Below the pieces are notes generated by a model that worked only from the letters and a program-made list of their open reading frames with translations, did not search any database and was not told where the DNA came from. From positions 32,740 to 96,739 of the forward strand of contig DASSKK010000010.1 of assembly GCA_035690495.1 (NCBI GenBank): 64,000 nt of DNA. The letters run 5' to 3'. Origin of the DNA: DASSKK01 sp035690495 (GTDB lineage: Bacteria > Actinomycetota > Actinomycetes > Propionibacteriales > Nocardioidaceae). The position numbers were made by a program, and so were the translations under genes. Position 1 is the stretch's first letter, and each line of letters begins with the position of its first letter. This document shows, piece after piece, positions 41,986 to 49,782 of the stretch.

Positions 41986-44024
41986 TGAGCACCCCGCAGA
42001 CACCTCCCCCGGTGAACAAGAGCACCCCGAAGCCCGGCGGGACCATGCAGAAGACCGAGCGGATCTCGGCAGGTCACGGGCCCGGCCGCTGGGGCGGCGG
42101 GATGGTCGGCCAGAAGTCGATGAACTTCGGGCCGTCGGCGAAGCGGCTGATCGGGCGGATGCGCCCCGACCGGGGGAAGGCGATCACGACCGTCCTGCTC
42201 GCGGTGGGCAGTGTCGCCCTCGCCTCGGTCGGCCCGAAGATCCTCGGGCACGCGACGAACCTGATCTTCGCCGGCATCTTCGGACAGCAGATTCCGGCCG
42301 ACTCCACCAAGCAGCAGGCGGTCGAGCAGCTGCGCGACCACGGACAGTCCCGGGTCGCGGACATGCTCGCGAACATGCAGCACGTGGTGCCCGGCCAGGG
42401 CGTCGACTTCCACGCGGTAGGGGTGGTGCTGCTGCTGGTCCTCGCCATCTACGTCGGATCGTCCGTGCTGTCGTGGATGCAGGGCTACCTGCTCAACGAC
42501 GTCACCCAGAGCACGATCAACCGGATGCGCGCCGATGTCGAGGAGAAGGTCAACCGGCTGCCGCTGAGCTACTACGACGGCGCACCGCGGGGCGAGCTGC
42601 TGTCCCGGGTCACCAACGACATCGACAACATCAGCCAGACGCTGCAGCAGACGATGAGCCAGCTGCTGTTCGCGCTGCTGACCGTGGTCGGCGTGCTCAC
42701 GATGATGTTTTACATCTCCCCGCTGCTGGCGCTGATCGCGTTGATCACCGTGCCGATCACGATGGTGGTCGCCGGCACCATCATGAAGCGCTCCCAGGCC
42801 AAGTTCGTCGACCAGTGGCGGCGCACCGGTGCCCTGAACGCGCACATCGAGGAGGCTTTCACCGGGCACGCGCTGGTGAAGGTGTTCGGCCGGCAGCGCG
42901 AGGTCGAGCAGGTCTTCGCCGAGGAGAACGAGCAGCTGTTCAAGTCGTCGTTCGGGGCCCAGTTCATCTCCGGGCTGATCATGCCGATGATGATGTTCAT
43001 CGGGAACATCAACTACGTGGTGATCGCAGTCCTCGGTGGCCTGCGGATCGCGAACGGGTCGATGAGCCTGGGCGACGTACAGGCGTTCATCCAGTACTCC
43101 CGGCAGTTCACCCAGCCGCTGACCCAGGTGGCGTCGATGATGAACCTGCTGCAGTCCGGGGTCGCCTCCGCCGAGCGCGTCTTCGAGCTGCTCGACGCCG
43201 AGGAGGAGCCTGCCGAGCAGTCCGTCCCGCCGGCCGAGGGCGGCCGTGGTGAGGTGCGCTTCGAGGACGTGTCGTTCTCCTACGACCCGGACGCGTCGTT
43301 GATCGAGGACCTGTCGCTCGTGGCGGCGCCCGGCCAGACGGTCGCGATCGTGGGCCCCACCGGCGCCGGGAAGACGACGCTGGTCAACCTGGTGATGCGC
43401 TTCTACGACGTACGCGCCGGACGGATCACCCTGGACGGCGTCGACATCTCCACGATGCGTCGGGCGGACCTGCGCGGCCGGATCGGGATGGTGCTGCAGG
43501 ACACCTGGCTGTTCGAGGGCACGATCCGCGACAACATCGCCTACGGCCGACCTGACGCCACGGAGGAGCAGATCCACGCCGCCGCCGAGGCGACGTTCGT
43601 CGACCGCTTCGTGCACAACCTTCCCGACGGCTACGACACCGTCATCGACGAGGAGGGGTCGAACATCAGCGCCGGGGAGCGGCAGCTCGTCACGATCGCG
43701 CGAGCGTTCCTCGCCGACCCGGCACTGCTGATCCTCGACGAGGCGACCAGCTCGGTCGACACCCGCACCGAGCTGCTGCTCCAGCACGCGATGGCGGCTC
43801 TGCGCACCGACCGCACGTCGTTCGTGATCGCACACCGGCTGTCCACGATCCGCGACGCCGACCTGATCCTGGTGATGGAGCACGGCAGCATCGTCGAGCA
43901 GGGCACCCACGAGGAGCTGTTGCTGCGCGACGGTGCTTACGCAGCTCTCTACCAGGCGCAGTTCGCAGGCTCGGCCACGGACGCCGCGATCGACGCCGAG
44001 CAGCTCGCGGCTGCCCCTTCGTAG
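41985..44024 (+). CDS. ABC exporter half-transporter, subunit 2 (catalytic)
   Basis: A 679-residue half-transporter with a 50-residue Pro/Lys-rich cytosolic start, six spans and a C-terminal ATPase. Walker A GPTGAGKTT, Walker B LLILDEATSSVD with the catalytic Glu and H-loop FVIAHRLST are intact, while its signature is ISAGERQ rather than LSGGQ. Together with subunit 1 this makes one canonical and one degenerate nucleotide site, as expected for a heterodimer. A large extracytosolic loop between spans 1 and 2 (about residues 88-140) is longer than in typical homologues. Subunits overlap by 1 nt, so the stoichiometry should be 1:1. Confidence 0.93.
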   Translation: MSTPQTPPPVNKSTPKPGGTMQKTERISAGHGPGRWGGGMVGQKSMNFGPSAKRLIGRMRPDRGKAITTVLLAVGSVALASVGPKILGHATNLIFAGIFGQQIPADSTKQQAVEQLRDHGQSRVADMLANMQHVVPGQGVDFHAVGVVLLLVLAIYVGSSVLSWMQGYLLNDVTQSTINRMRADVEEKVNRLPLSYYDGAPRGELLSRVTNDIDNISQTLQQTMSQLLFALLTVVGVLTMMFYISPLLALIALITVPITMVVAGTIMKRSQAKFVDQWRRTGALNAHIEEAFTGHALVKVFGRQREVEQVFAEENEQLFKSSFGAQFISGLIMPMMMFIGNINYVVIAVLGGLRIANGSMSLGDVQAFIQYSRQFTQPLTQVASMMNLLQSGVASAERVFELLDAEEEPAEQSVPPAEGGRGEVRFEDVSFSYDPDASLIEDLSLVAAPGQTVAIVGPTGAGKTTLVNLVMRFYDVRAGRITLDGVDISTMRRADLRGRIGMVLQDTWLFEGTIRDNIAYGRPDATEEQIHAAAEATFVDRFVHNLPDGYDTVIDEEGSNISAGERQLVTIARAFLADPALLILDEATSSVDTRTELLLQHAMAALRTDRTSFVIAHRLSTIRDADLILVMEHGSIVEQGTHEELLLRDGAYAALYQAQFAGSATDAAIDAEQLAAAPS

Positions 44025-44174
44025 CCATCAGCCCCACCATGCTCGATCTCCTTGCAAGACAGGCCCACATCTTCAGCACGACACGGGCCGAACGCGGTCC
44101 GGTGACCTATTCGGTTGAACTTCCACGCGCCGCGTTGGCAGACTCCCAATACGGAGCCTGGCGTCGAAGTTCCG

Positions 44175-44936
44175 GTGACCATAGAAGCCTGCCAGGAGTT
44201 TGTCGTGCCCGAGCTGCCTGCCAGTGCGTTCTACACCGGTCTCGTGGCGGATCTGTATGGGCCCTTGAAGTCGACGAGCTTCCACGCGGATCCCTATCAC
44301 GACTTGATCCGGCGGTTCGGCGAGCCCGCTCTGGAGCTGGGGTGCGGTGACGGAGACCCGCTGCTCGACCTACGGGGTCGAGGACTCGACGTAGACGGCA
44401 TCGACTCGTCCCCGGACATGATCGAGCGACTGCACCGCCGTGCTTCCGAACGGGGCATGGCCGTCAACGCGTGGGTGGATTTGATGGAGACCCTGCGTGC
44501 CCCGCGCAGCTACCAGACGGTCTTTCTGGCAGGGCCTACGTTCAACCTGCTCCCCGACGACCACGCGATGAGCCAGGCCCTGTCTCGAATCGCGGAGGTT
44601 CTGAGCCCGGACGGAAGCGCGGTCATCCCGCTGTTCGTGCCCGAGTCCGTAGGCAGTGAAGACATCGGGGCACCCACCCGCGAGTCCACCTCGATGGGCT
44701 GGATCCAGTGCCAGGTGGTCAGTGCCGTGCGGAACGAGCACGCGAGAACCCAGACGCTCACGCTTCGATACGAACGCAACGAAGGAGCACGGACGCAGAT
44801 TCTCGAGAGGGACTGGGTGATCCACTGGATCAGCTTCGAGGGCTTCACTGCCATTGCTCGACAGGCCGGTCTGCAACTGGTGAGCCCGCCCCCGAAGGTC
44901 GACCATGAGCCGGTCGACGTCGTCCTTCGACACTGA
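44175..44936 (+). CDS. class I SAM-dependent methyltransferase
   Basis: About 253 residues from GTG 44175 (VTIEACQEFVVPELPASAFYTGL). Motif I ALELGCGDGDPLLDLRGRG, then VDGIDSSPDMIERLHRRASERG and VFLAGPTFNLLPDD are the standard methyltransferase strands. The C-terminal domain (LTLRYERNEG, RDWVIHWISFEGF) resembles small-molecule methyltransferases. A TTG at 44115 gives a longer version and cannot be excluded. Base use is less GC-rich than its neighbours (ATAGAAGCC, GAGTTTGTC), a possible sign of later acquisition. Substrate unknown; it stands alone between the exporter and the next gene. Confidence 0.75.
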   Translation: MTIEACQEFVVPELPASAFYTGLVADLYGPLKSTSFHADPYHDLIRRFGEPALELGCGDGDPLLDLRGRGLDVDGIDSSPDMIERLHRRASERGMAVNAWVDLMETLRAPRSYQTVFLAGPTFNLLPDDHAMSQALSRIAEVLSPDGSAVIPLFVPESVGSEDIGAPTRESTSMGWIQCQVVSAVRNEHARTQTLTLRYERNEGARTQILERDWVIHWISFEGFTAIARQAGLQLVSPPPKVDHEPVDVVLRH

Positions 44937-45025
44937 TCAGCAAACGACCACCAGGCATGACGCATGCCAGTCGATCGGTTCCACCCGGAGGTGTGTCGCA
45001 CGCGTGGACTTGGAATGCTGGCGGG

Positions 45026-45985
45026 GTGGACCAGGACACGACGACGGCGGTGGAGTGGTTGCTCGCGGCGAAGGAGCCGGCGGTCCGGCATCTGACGCGC
45101 CGCGACCTGCTCGGGGAGAGTCCGGGGCCGGATCGGGCAGCGATCACGGACGGGCCGTGGGTGTCGGCGCTGCTTGCCGGACAGCAGGAGGGCGGTGGCT
45201 TCGGCGAGGACCCGTATCGCAAGTGGACGGGTGCTCACTGGCGGCTGGTCTCGCTGGCGGAGCTCGGCGTACCAGGCGACGACCCGCGGGTCGCAGCGGC
45301 CGCCGAGCACGTACTGGACTGGATCGTCGATGACTTGCGATATCCCCCACGTGTGGTCGGCGGCCTGCCCCGCGCACATGCCAGCATTCACGGGAACGCT
45401 CTCGGCGCGTGCACCCGGCTCGGCCTCGCGGCCGAGGATCGCACCGAGCGGCTTGCCGAGGCGATCATCTCCTGGCAGTGGCCGGATGGTGGCTGGAACT
45501 GCGACAACCAGGCCGCAGGGCACCGGTCATCGTTCCACGAGTCGCTGCGCACGGCGTGGGGCCTGCATGAGTACGCCGTGGCGACCGGTCACACCGGTGC
45601 CCGCGAGGCCGCGGACCGGGCCGTCGAGCTGTTCCTCGCCCACCGCGTGTTCCGCCGCGGTGGCACCGGCAAGCCGATCAACGCTCGCTGGCTGTCGACG
45701 CCGTACCCCTCCTACTGGCACTACGACCTGCTGTCCGCCCTGCTCCTCATCGCCCTGACCGGTAGATGCACCGACCCGCGCACCGGCGACGCGCTGGAAC
45801 TGCTGGAGGGCAAGCGCCGCCCGGACGGCCGCTGGAACGCCAATGCGCAGTGGTGGCGCCCGGCCGGCAGCAGGATCACCCCCGAGGCGGTCGACTGGGG
45901 CAGTGCAGGCGAGCCCAACTCCATGGTGACCCTCAACGCGCTACGCGTGCTCACCGCAGCCGGTCGGGTCGACCTCACGCGGTGA
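45026..45985 (+). CDS. prenyltransferase/squalene-cyclase-like alpha-alpha barrel protein
   Basis: About 319 residues from GTG (VDQDTTTAVEWLLAAKEPAV). It is built of helical hairpins with repeated G-G-W/F motifs (LAGQQEGGGFGED, WQWPDGGWNCDN, EGKRRPDGRWNAN), the pattern of terpenoid-cyclase/prenyltransferase toroids. No DxDD motif is present, so it is unlikely to be a cyclase; such solitary toroids in Actinobacteria are uncharacterised. GTG was chosen because homology starts there; the longer upstream reading (MTHASRSVPPGG) has poor coding character. Confidence 0.7.
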   Translation: MDQDTTTAVEWLLAAKEPAVRHLTRRDLLGESPGPDRAAITDGPWVSALLAGQQEGGGFGEDPYRKWTGAHWRLVSLAELGVPGDDPRVAAAAEHVLDWIVDDLRYPPRVVGGLPRAHASIHGNALGACTRLGLAAEDRTERLAEAIISWQWPDGGWNCDNQAAGHRSSFHESLRTAWGLHEYAVATGHTGAREAADRAVELFLAHRVFRRGGTGKPINARWLSTPYPSYWHYDLLSALLLIALTGRCTDPRTGDALELLEGKRRPDGRWNANAQWWRPAGSRITPEAVDWGSAGEPNSMVTLNALRVLTAAGRVDLTR

Positions 45986-46018
45986 CCAGCGGACAACCTC
46001 GGCCGGTGCGGTCTCGTC

Positions 46019-46096
46019 TCAGCCGCTGACAAGCAGGATCACGACCGCGACGACGACGGCCAGCAGAATCAGGGAGGAACGCTGCCGCTCGCTCAC
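46019..46096 (-). CDS. 25-residue single-span membrane micropeptide
   Basis: GTG at 46096 follows GGGAGGA with 5 nt spacing, one of the best ribosome binding sites in the window. The peptide has a charged head VSERQRSS, then an unbroken Leu/Val/Ile/Ala span and a VSG end. It is the only frame on the minus strand downstream of the 12-codon ORF and structured RNA. It resembles no family I can name, but head-plus-span architecture is typical of regulatory micropeptides. Confidence 0.55.
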   Translation of the reverse strand: MSERQRSSLILLAVVVAVVILLVSG

Positions 46097-46290
46097 CGCG
46101 GTCCTCCCGCAGGTCGTGATCGGCACGGTGCACCGAAGCCAAGCCAATGGCTCATCAGCCTCACCACCGATGTGTGCGCCGACGTCGGACCCTCGGCGAT
46201 TGCGAGTCCCGGTTCCCCGCAGCGGAGAAGTTATCCCTGAGAGCCTCCGAGAGACGTTGGCAAGTCGCAGCCGCTGAGACGACGCAAAGC

Positions 46291-46374
46291 GGCCCGTGGG
46301 CGTGGTGATCCCAGCGACTCCTCAAGGGGTACGTCGGGAACCTCCGGTCGGACGGGCCGGAGCGCCCACGGGCC
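46291..46374 (-). ncRNA. long nested hairpin, putative structured regulatory RNA
   Basis: GGCCCGTGGGCG (46291-46302) and CGCCCACGGGCC (46363-46374) form a perfect 12-bp stem. Inside is a second perfect stem CTCCGG / CCGGAG (46342-46347 and 46357-46362). On the minus strand the inner loop region contains GGATCACC (46311-46304), identical to the 16S rRNA 3' end region, and can pair with the Shine-Dalgarno of the 12-codon ORF upstream. No Rfam family could be assigned by eye. Confidence 0.5.
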
Positions 46375-46435
46375 GGGTGACTGTCCGTGGATTACCAGCT
46401 CGCACTACGGTTCAGCGGGGCTGGCCGGTGCGCTG

Positions 46436-46474
46436 CTAGCGGGCAGCCACCTCACGAGTCCGTAAAGAATGCAT
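46436..46474 (-). CDS. 12-codon ORF with exceptionally strong ribosome binding site
   Basis: ATG at 46474 to TAG at 46436 encodes MHSLRTREVAAR. It is preceded by AAAGGAGGTGGTCC (46493-46480), which matches the complement of the 16S rRNA 3' tail over 13 of 14 bases. The fourth codon is TTA, the rarest leucine codon in high-GC Actinobacteria. This looks like a leader peptide that senses translation, or the start of a regulatory RNA. The peptide is too short for homology by eye. Confidence 0.6.
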   Translation of the reverse strand: MHSLRTREVAAR

Positions 46475-46479
46475 CTTCT

Positions 46480-46536
46480 GGACCACCTCCTTTCCCGTGT
46501 GGCACCACCGTACGTCCCGGTCGCTCGGCGGGACAA
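46480..46536 (-). promoter_or_regulatory. promoter and extended Shine-Dalgarno of the micropeptide/structured-RNA transcript
   Basis: On the minus strand TTGTCC (46536-46531) and TACGGT (46512-46507) are separated by 18 nt, a good -35/-10 pair. Transcription would start near 46500, 26 nt before the 12-codon ORF, whose extended Shine-Dalgarno follows at once. It is divergent from the MFS promoter. Confidence 0.6.
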
Positions 46537-46603
46537 GGGATTTCGGCTGTGTCGTAGCCGGCCTGTGGCCGGGCCGCTCGCTCGCCCGCCCTACGATGAC
46601 GCG

Positions 46604-47857
46604 GTGCGGGCGGGCCCATCACGATGGCGCAGGCTGCTGACCGACGTACGCCCGCTGCAGATCTCCCCGCCCTACCGGCGGCTGTTCTTCGGCAACACCG
46701 TCGCACAGCTCGGCCAGCAGATGACCACGGTGGCGGTCGCGATCCAGGTCTATGCGCTCACGCGCTCCTCGTTCTACGTCGGCCTCGTCGGCATCTTCGC
46801 GCTGGTGCCGCTGGTCGGTCTCGGGCTGTACGGTGGCGCGATCGCGGACGCGGTGGACCGGCGCAGCCTGGCGCTGGCCGCCAGTGCAGGCCTGTGGGCG
46901 GTCTCCATCGGGCTGGCGGTGCAGGCCTACCTGCACCCGGGATCGGTGTGGCTGCTGTTCGGACTGGTCGCGGTGCAGTCCGGCTTCTACGCGCTGAACA
47001 ACCCCGCCCGCAGCGCGATGGTGCCGAGGCTGATCCCCAAGGAGCTGATGCCGGCCGCGAGCGCGCTGAACATGGCGTCGTTCAACCTCGGCTTCACGTT
47101 CGGCCCTGCTCTGGGCGCGCTGGTGATCAAGTGGCACGGGTTCGGTCCCGCCTACACGATCGACGTCGCGACGTTCAGCGCCGCCTACTACGCGCTCCTA
47201 AGGCTGCCGAAGATGCCGCCGCTCGCCGGGTCTCCGCGCGCGGGCGTCCGGTCGGTCGTGGACGGGCTGCGCTTCCTGCGCGGCGCTCCGAACCTGCGGA
47301 TGACGTTCGTGCTCGACATGTGCGCGATGGTGCTCGCACAGCCGCGGTCGCTGTTCCCGGCGCTGGCGTTCAAGGTGTACGCCGGCGGGGCGGCCGTCGT
47401 CGGCGTGCTCCAGTCGGCCTCCGCCGCCGGAGCCGTTGTCGCGTTCCTCTTCTCCGGTTGGGTCGGCCGGGTCCGCCTGCAAGGGCTGGCGATCGCCGTC
47501 GCGGTGGTGGTCTACGGAGCCGCCGTCGGATCGGTGGGGCTCACCTCGATCCTCTGGCTGGGCGTGATCTGCCTGGCGGCCTCCGGGATGGCCGACATGA
47601 TCAGTGCGGCGTACCGCTCCACGATCCTGCAGGTGGCCGCACCCGACCAGCTCCGCGGCCGGATCCAGGGGGTGTTCATCGTGGTCGTCGCCGGCGGCCC
47701 GCGCGCCGGCGACTTCGTGGCCGGGTCGGTGGCCAGCCTGGCTGGGGAGCGCACCGCGCTGCTGGTCGCCGGTGCCGCCTGCATCCTGGGGGTGCTGGTG
47801 GCGTGCGTCGCACAGCGGGGCTTCCTCCGCTACGACGCGGCTCGTCCCACCCCCTGA
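46604..47857 (+). CDS. MFS transporter
   Basis: A 417-residue DHA3-like MFS protein starting at GTG 6 nt after TACGAT, hence leaderless. About twelve spans are visible; landmarks are YRRLFFGNTVAQLGQQM, GLYGGAIADAVDRRSLALA after span 2, NNPARSAMVPRLIPKEL and LRGRIQGVFIVVVAGGPRAGDF. This subfamily is close to EntS/enterobactin-type exporters, though the substrate cannot be set. It lies just upstream of an EamA transporter and 1 kb from the iron-regulated efeU, so an iron or siderophore link is possible but unproven. Confidence 0.88.
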   Translation: MRAGPSRWRRLLTDVRPLQISPPYRRLFFGNTVAQLGQQMTTVAVAIQVYALTRSSFYVGLVGIFALVPLVGLGLYGGAIADAVDRRSLALAASAGLWAVSIGLAVQAYLHPGSVWLLFGLVAVQSGFYALNNPARSAMVPRLIPKELMPAASALNMASFNLGFTFGPALGALVIKWHGFGPAYTIDVATFSAAYYALLRLPKMPPLAGSPRAGVRSVVDGLRFLRGAPNLRMTFVLDMCAMVLAQPRSLFPALAFKVYAGGAAVVGVLQSASAAGAVVAFLFSGWVGRVRLQGLAIAVAVVVYGAAVGSVGLTSILWLGVICLAASGMADMISAAYRSTILQVAAPDQLRGRIQGVFIVVVAGGPRAGDFVAGSVASLAGERTALLVAGAACILGVLVACVAQRGFLRYDAARPTP

Positions 47858-47901
47858 CGGCGGCCCGACCCTTCCCGGTCGGGTCCTGGGACAATCGACC
47901 G

Positions 47902-48798
47902 GTGAGGGCGGCGCAACGGTGGCAGGCGGTCACCACCTGTGCGACGGCCCAGGTCTTCGTCGGGGGCAGCGTCGCGGTCTCCGCGCTCCTGGCCGACGCG
48001 CCTCTGTTCACCGCGCAGGCGATCCGCTACGCGTTCGCCTGCCTGCTCCTGCTGGGCATGGCGCGGTTCGCCGGCCGGCCTGTGAGCTGGCCCCGGGGCC
48101 GGGAGTGGGCCTGGCTGCTCGGCGTGGTCGGCGCCGGCATCGTGGTGTTCAACGTGGCGCTGGTGCGCGGCTCGGAGCACGCCGAGCCGGCCGTGCTGGG
48201 CGTGGCGGTGGCCTGCGTGCCGATCCTGCTCGCGTTGATCGGCCCGGTCCTCGAGGGCAACCGTCCGACCGCGACCGCCGTGGCCGCGGCCGCGGTGGTG
48301 ACCTGCGGCGCAGCGCTCGTGCAGGGTCTCGGTCGCACCGACGCGATCGGCCTCGGCTGGGCGTTCGTGGTGTTCGCCTGCGAGACGGGGTTCACCCTCT
48401 TCGCCGTACCCGTGCTGCTCCGCATCGGCCCCTGGGGCGTCTCGGTGCACACCACCTGGCTGTCCGCGATCGTCTTCGCGGTGATCGGGGTGATCGACGA
48501 GGGGCCGACGGCGACGACGCGGCTGCGTGCCGACGACCTCTGGGCGATGGTCTACCTCGCGGTCGCGGTCACCGCGCTGGCGTTCGTGCTGTGGTACTCC
48601 GGCGTGCACATCCTCGGCTCGAGCCGGGCCGGGCTGCTCACCGGGATCGCACCGATCGCGGCCGCGGCGGTCGGCGTACTCCTCGGAGGCGCCGCGCCGC
48701 GGCCGCTGGTCTGGCTCGGCATCGCGGTGGTGGCGGCCGGCCTCGCCCTGGGTCTGGGAGTACGCCGTGGGCACTCGTCCGTGGGTGGGCGGACTTGA
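47902..48798 (+). CDS. EamA/DMT-family transporter
   Basis: A 298-residue protein starting at GTG (VRAAQRWQAVTTCATAQVFVGGS). There are ten spans in two repeated halves, the EamA/DMT layout; landmarks include FVGGSVAVSALLADAPLFTAQAIRYAFAC-type first repeat, VALVRGSEHAEPAVLGVA, and in the second half LWYSGVHILGSSRAGLLTGIAPIAAA. DMT proteins export amino acids, bases or other metabolites. It follows the MFS gene after 44 bp and has its own CAATCG box near the start. Longer upstream reading frames run through the MFS gene and were discarded. Confidence 0.85.
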   Translation: MRAAQRWQAVTTCATAQVFVGGSVAVSALLADAPLFTAQAIRYAFACLLLLGMARFAGRPVSWPRGREWAWLLGVVGAGIVVFNVALVRGSEHAEPAVLGVAVACVPILLALIGPVLEGNRPTATAVAAAAVVTCGAALVQGLGRTDAIGLGWAFVVFACETGFTLFAVPVLLRIGPWGVSVHTTWLSAIVFAVIGVIDEGPTATTRLRADDLWAMVYLAVAVTALAFVLWYSGVHILGSSRAGLLTGIAPIAAAAVGVLLGGAAPRPLVWLGIAVVAAGLALGLGVRRGHSSVGGRT

Positions 48799-48857
48799 CA
48801 GCCGCCCCCAACGCTTGTTTAGGTTAGGCAAGCCTATATAAGGCAAGCCTACCTTTA
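48795..48857 (+). promoter_or_regulatory. efeU promoter with two overlapping IdeR/DtxR-type iron boxes
   Basis: TTGACA at 48795-48800 is the -35 and TAGGTT near 48820-48825 the likely -10. Over and after the -10 lie TTAGGTTAGGCAAGCCTAT (48819-48837) and TAAGGCAAGCCTACCTTTA (48839-48857), both close to the IdeR/DmdR consensus TTAGGTTAGSCTAACCTAA. Iron-loaded IdeR would repress. The ideR-like gene itself is 2.4 kb downstream. Confidence 0.85.
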
Positions 48858-48879
48858 CTCGCACTCCGGAAGGTTTCCC

Positions 48880-49737
48880 ATGCTCGCGAACTTCGTCATC
48901 GGCCTCCGCGAGGGCCTCGAGGCATCCCTGGTCGTCGGCATCCTGCTCGCCTACCTGGCCCGCACCGGCCGGCGCGAGGCGATGCGTCCGCTGTGGATCG
49001 GCGTGCTCGCCGCCGTCGTGCTCTCCGGCGTCTTCGGCGGCATCCTCACCGTGGTCACCGACCTGCTCGGCGAGCGCGGCGGAGAGATCTTCGAGGGCGT
49101 GGTCGGCTTGATCGCGGTCTGCTTCGTCACCTACATGGTGTTCTGGATGAAGCGGGCCTCCCGCCACATGAAGGCGGAGCTGGAGGGGAGGCTCACGACT
49201 GCGCTGCGTGTCGGCGCCTGGGCGATCGGGCTGACCGCGTTCGTGGCCGTGGCGCGCGAGGGACTCGAGCTCGCCACGTTCATGTGGACCAACATCACCA
49301 CCAACACCGGCTCCGGACCGGTCGCGCTGACCGGAGCAGTGCTCGGGGTCGCCGCGGCGGTGCTGCTGGAGTACCTGCTCTACCGGCGCGCGGTGCGGCT
49401 GAACCTGTCGAAGTTCTTCCTGGTCACCGGTGTGCTGCTGGTCGTGGTAGCCGCCGGGGTGTTCTCCGGAGCGATCCACGAGCTCCAGGAGGCCGCGATC
49501 CTGCCCGGCGAGCACTCGCTCGCCTTCGACGTGAGTGGCGCGGTCCCGGAGAGCAGCTGGTACGGCAGCGTGCTGAAGGGGATCGTCGGGTTCCGCGCGG
49601 AGACCAGCTGGCTGATGGCCGTCGGCTGGGCGTGCTACCTGGTGCCGGTGCTGACGCTGTTCCTACGCCGCGGGTCCAGGTCGTCCGGGCCGTCTCGCAC
49701 GATGCAGCCGGCCGGCGCTGGTCGAGCATCGTCCTAG
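48880..49737 (+). CDS. efeU: EfeU / FTR1-family ferrous iron permease
   Basis: A 285-residue membrane protein of the iron permease FTR1 family. Both iron-binding REGLE motifs are present (residues 10-14 and 126-130), each in a hydrophobic span; seven spans overall (LVVGILLAYLART, WIGVLAAVVLSGVFGGIL, VVGLIAVCFVTYMVFW, and later ones). In the EfeUOB system EfeU carries iron across the membrane after EfeB/EfeO handling outside; no efeO or efeB follows here, so the partners are elsewhere or absent. Start ATG has a GGAAGG site. Under control of two IdeR-like boxes. Confidence 0.93.
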   Translation: MLANFVIGLREGLEASLVVGILLAYLARTGRREAMRPLWIGVLAAVVLSGVFGGILTVVTDLLGERGGEIFEGVVGLIAVCFVTYMVFWMKRASRHMKAELEGRLTTALRVGAWAIGLTAFVAVAREGLELATFMWTNITTNTGSGPVALTGAVLGVAAAVLLEYLLYRRAVRLNLSKFFLVTGVLLVVVAAGVFSGAIHELQEAAILPGEHSLAFDVSGAVPESSWYGSVLKGIVGFRAETSWLMAVGWACYLVPVLTLFLRRGSRSSGPSRTMQPAGAGRASS

Positions 49738-49782
49738 GGTCGGGGGCTCGGGTGGGCTTTCAGCCACCTGGCGCCTGAAGTC

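Noticed and set aside
40461..44024. Very long frame entering the second exporter subunit from upstream
   Set aside because: The upstream part is an off-frame shadow of subunit 1; the true start is the ATG overlapping the subunit 1 stop.
45986..46018. Extension of the cyclase-like gene into the downstream gap
   Set aside because: A clear TGA ends the gene at 45985 and nothing coding follows on that strand until 46604.
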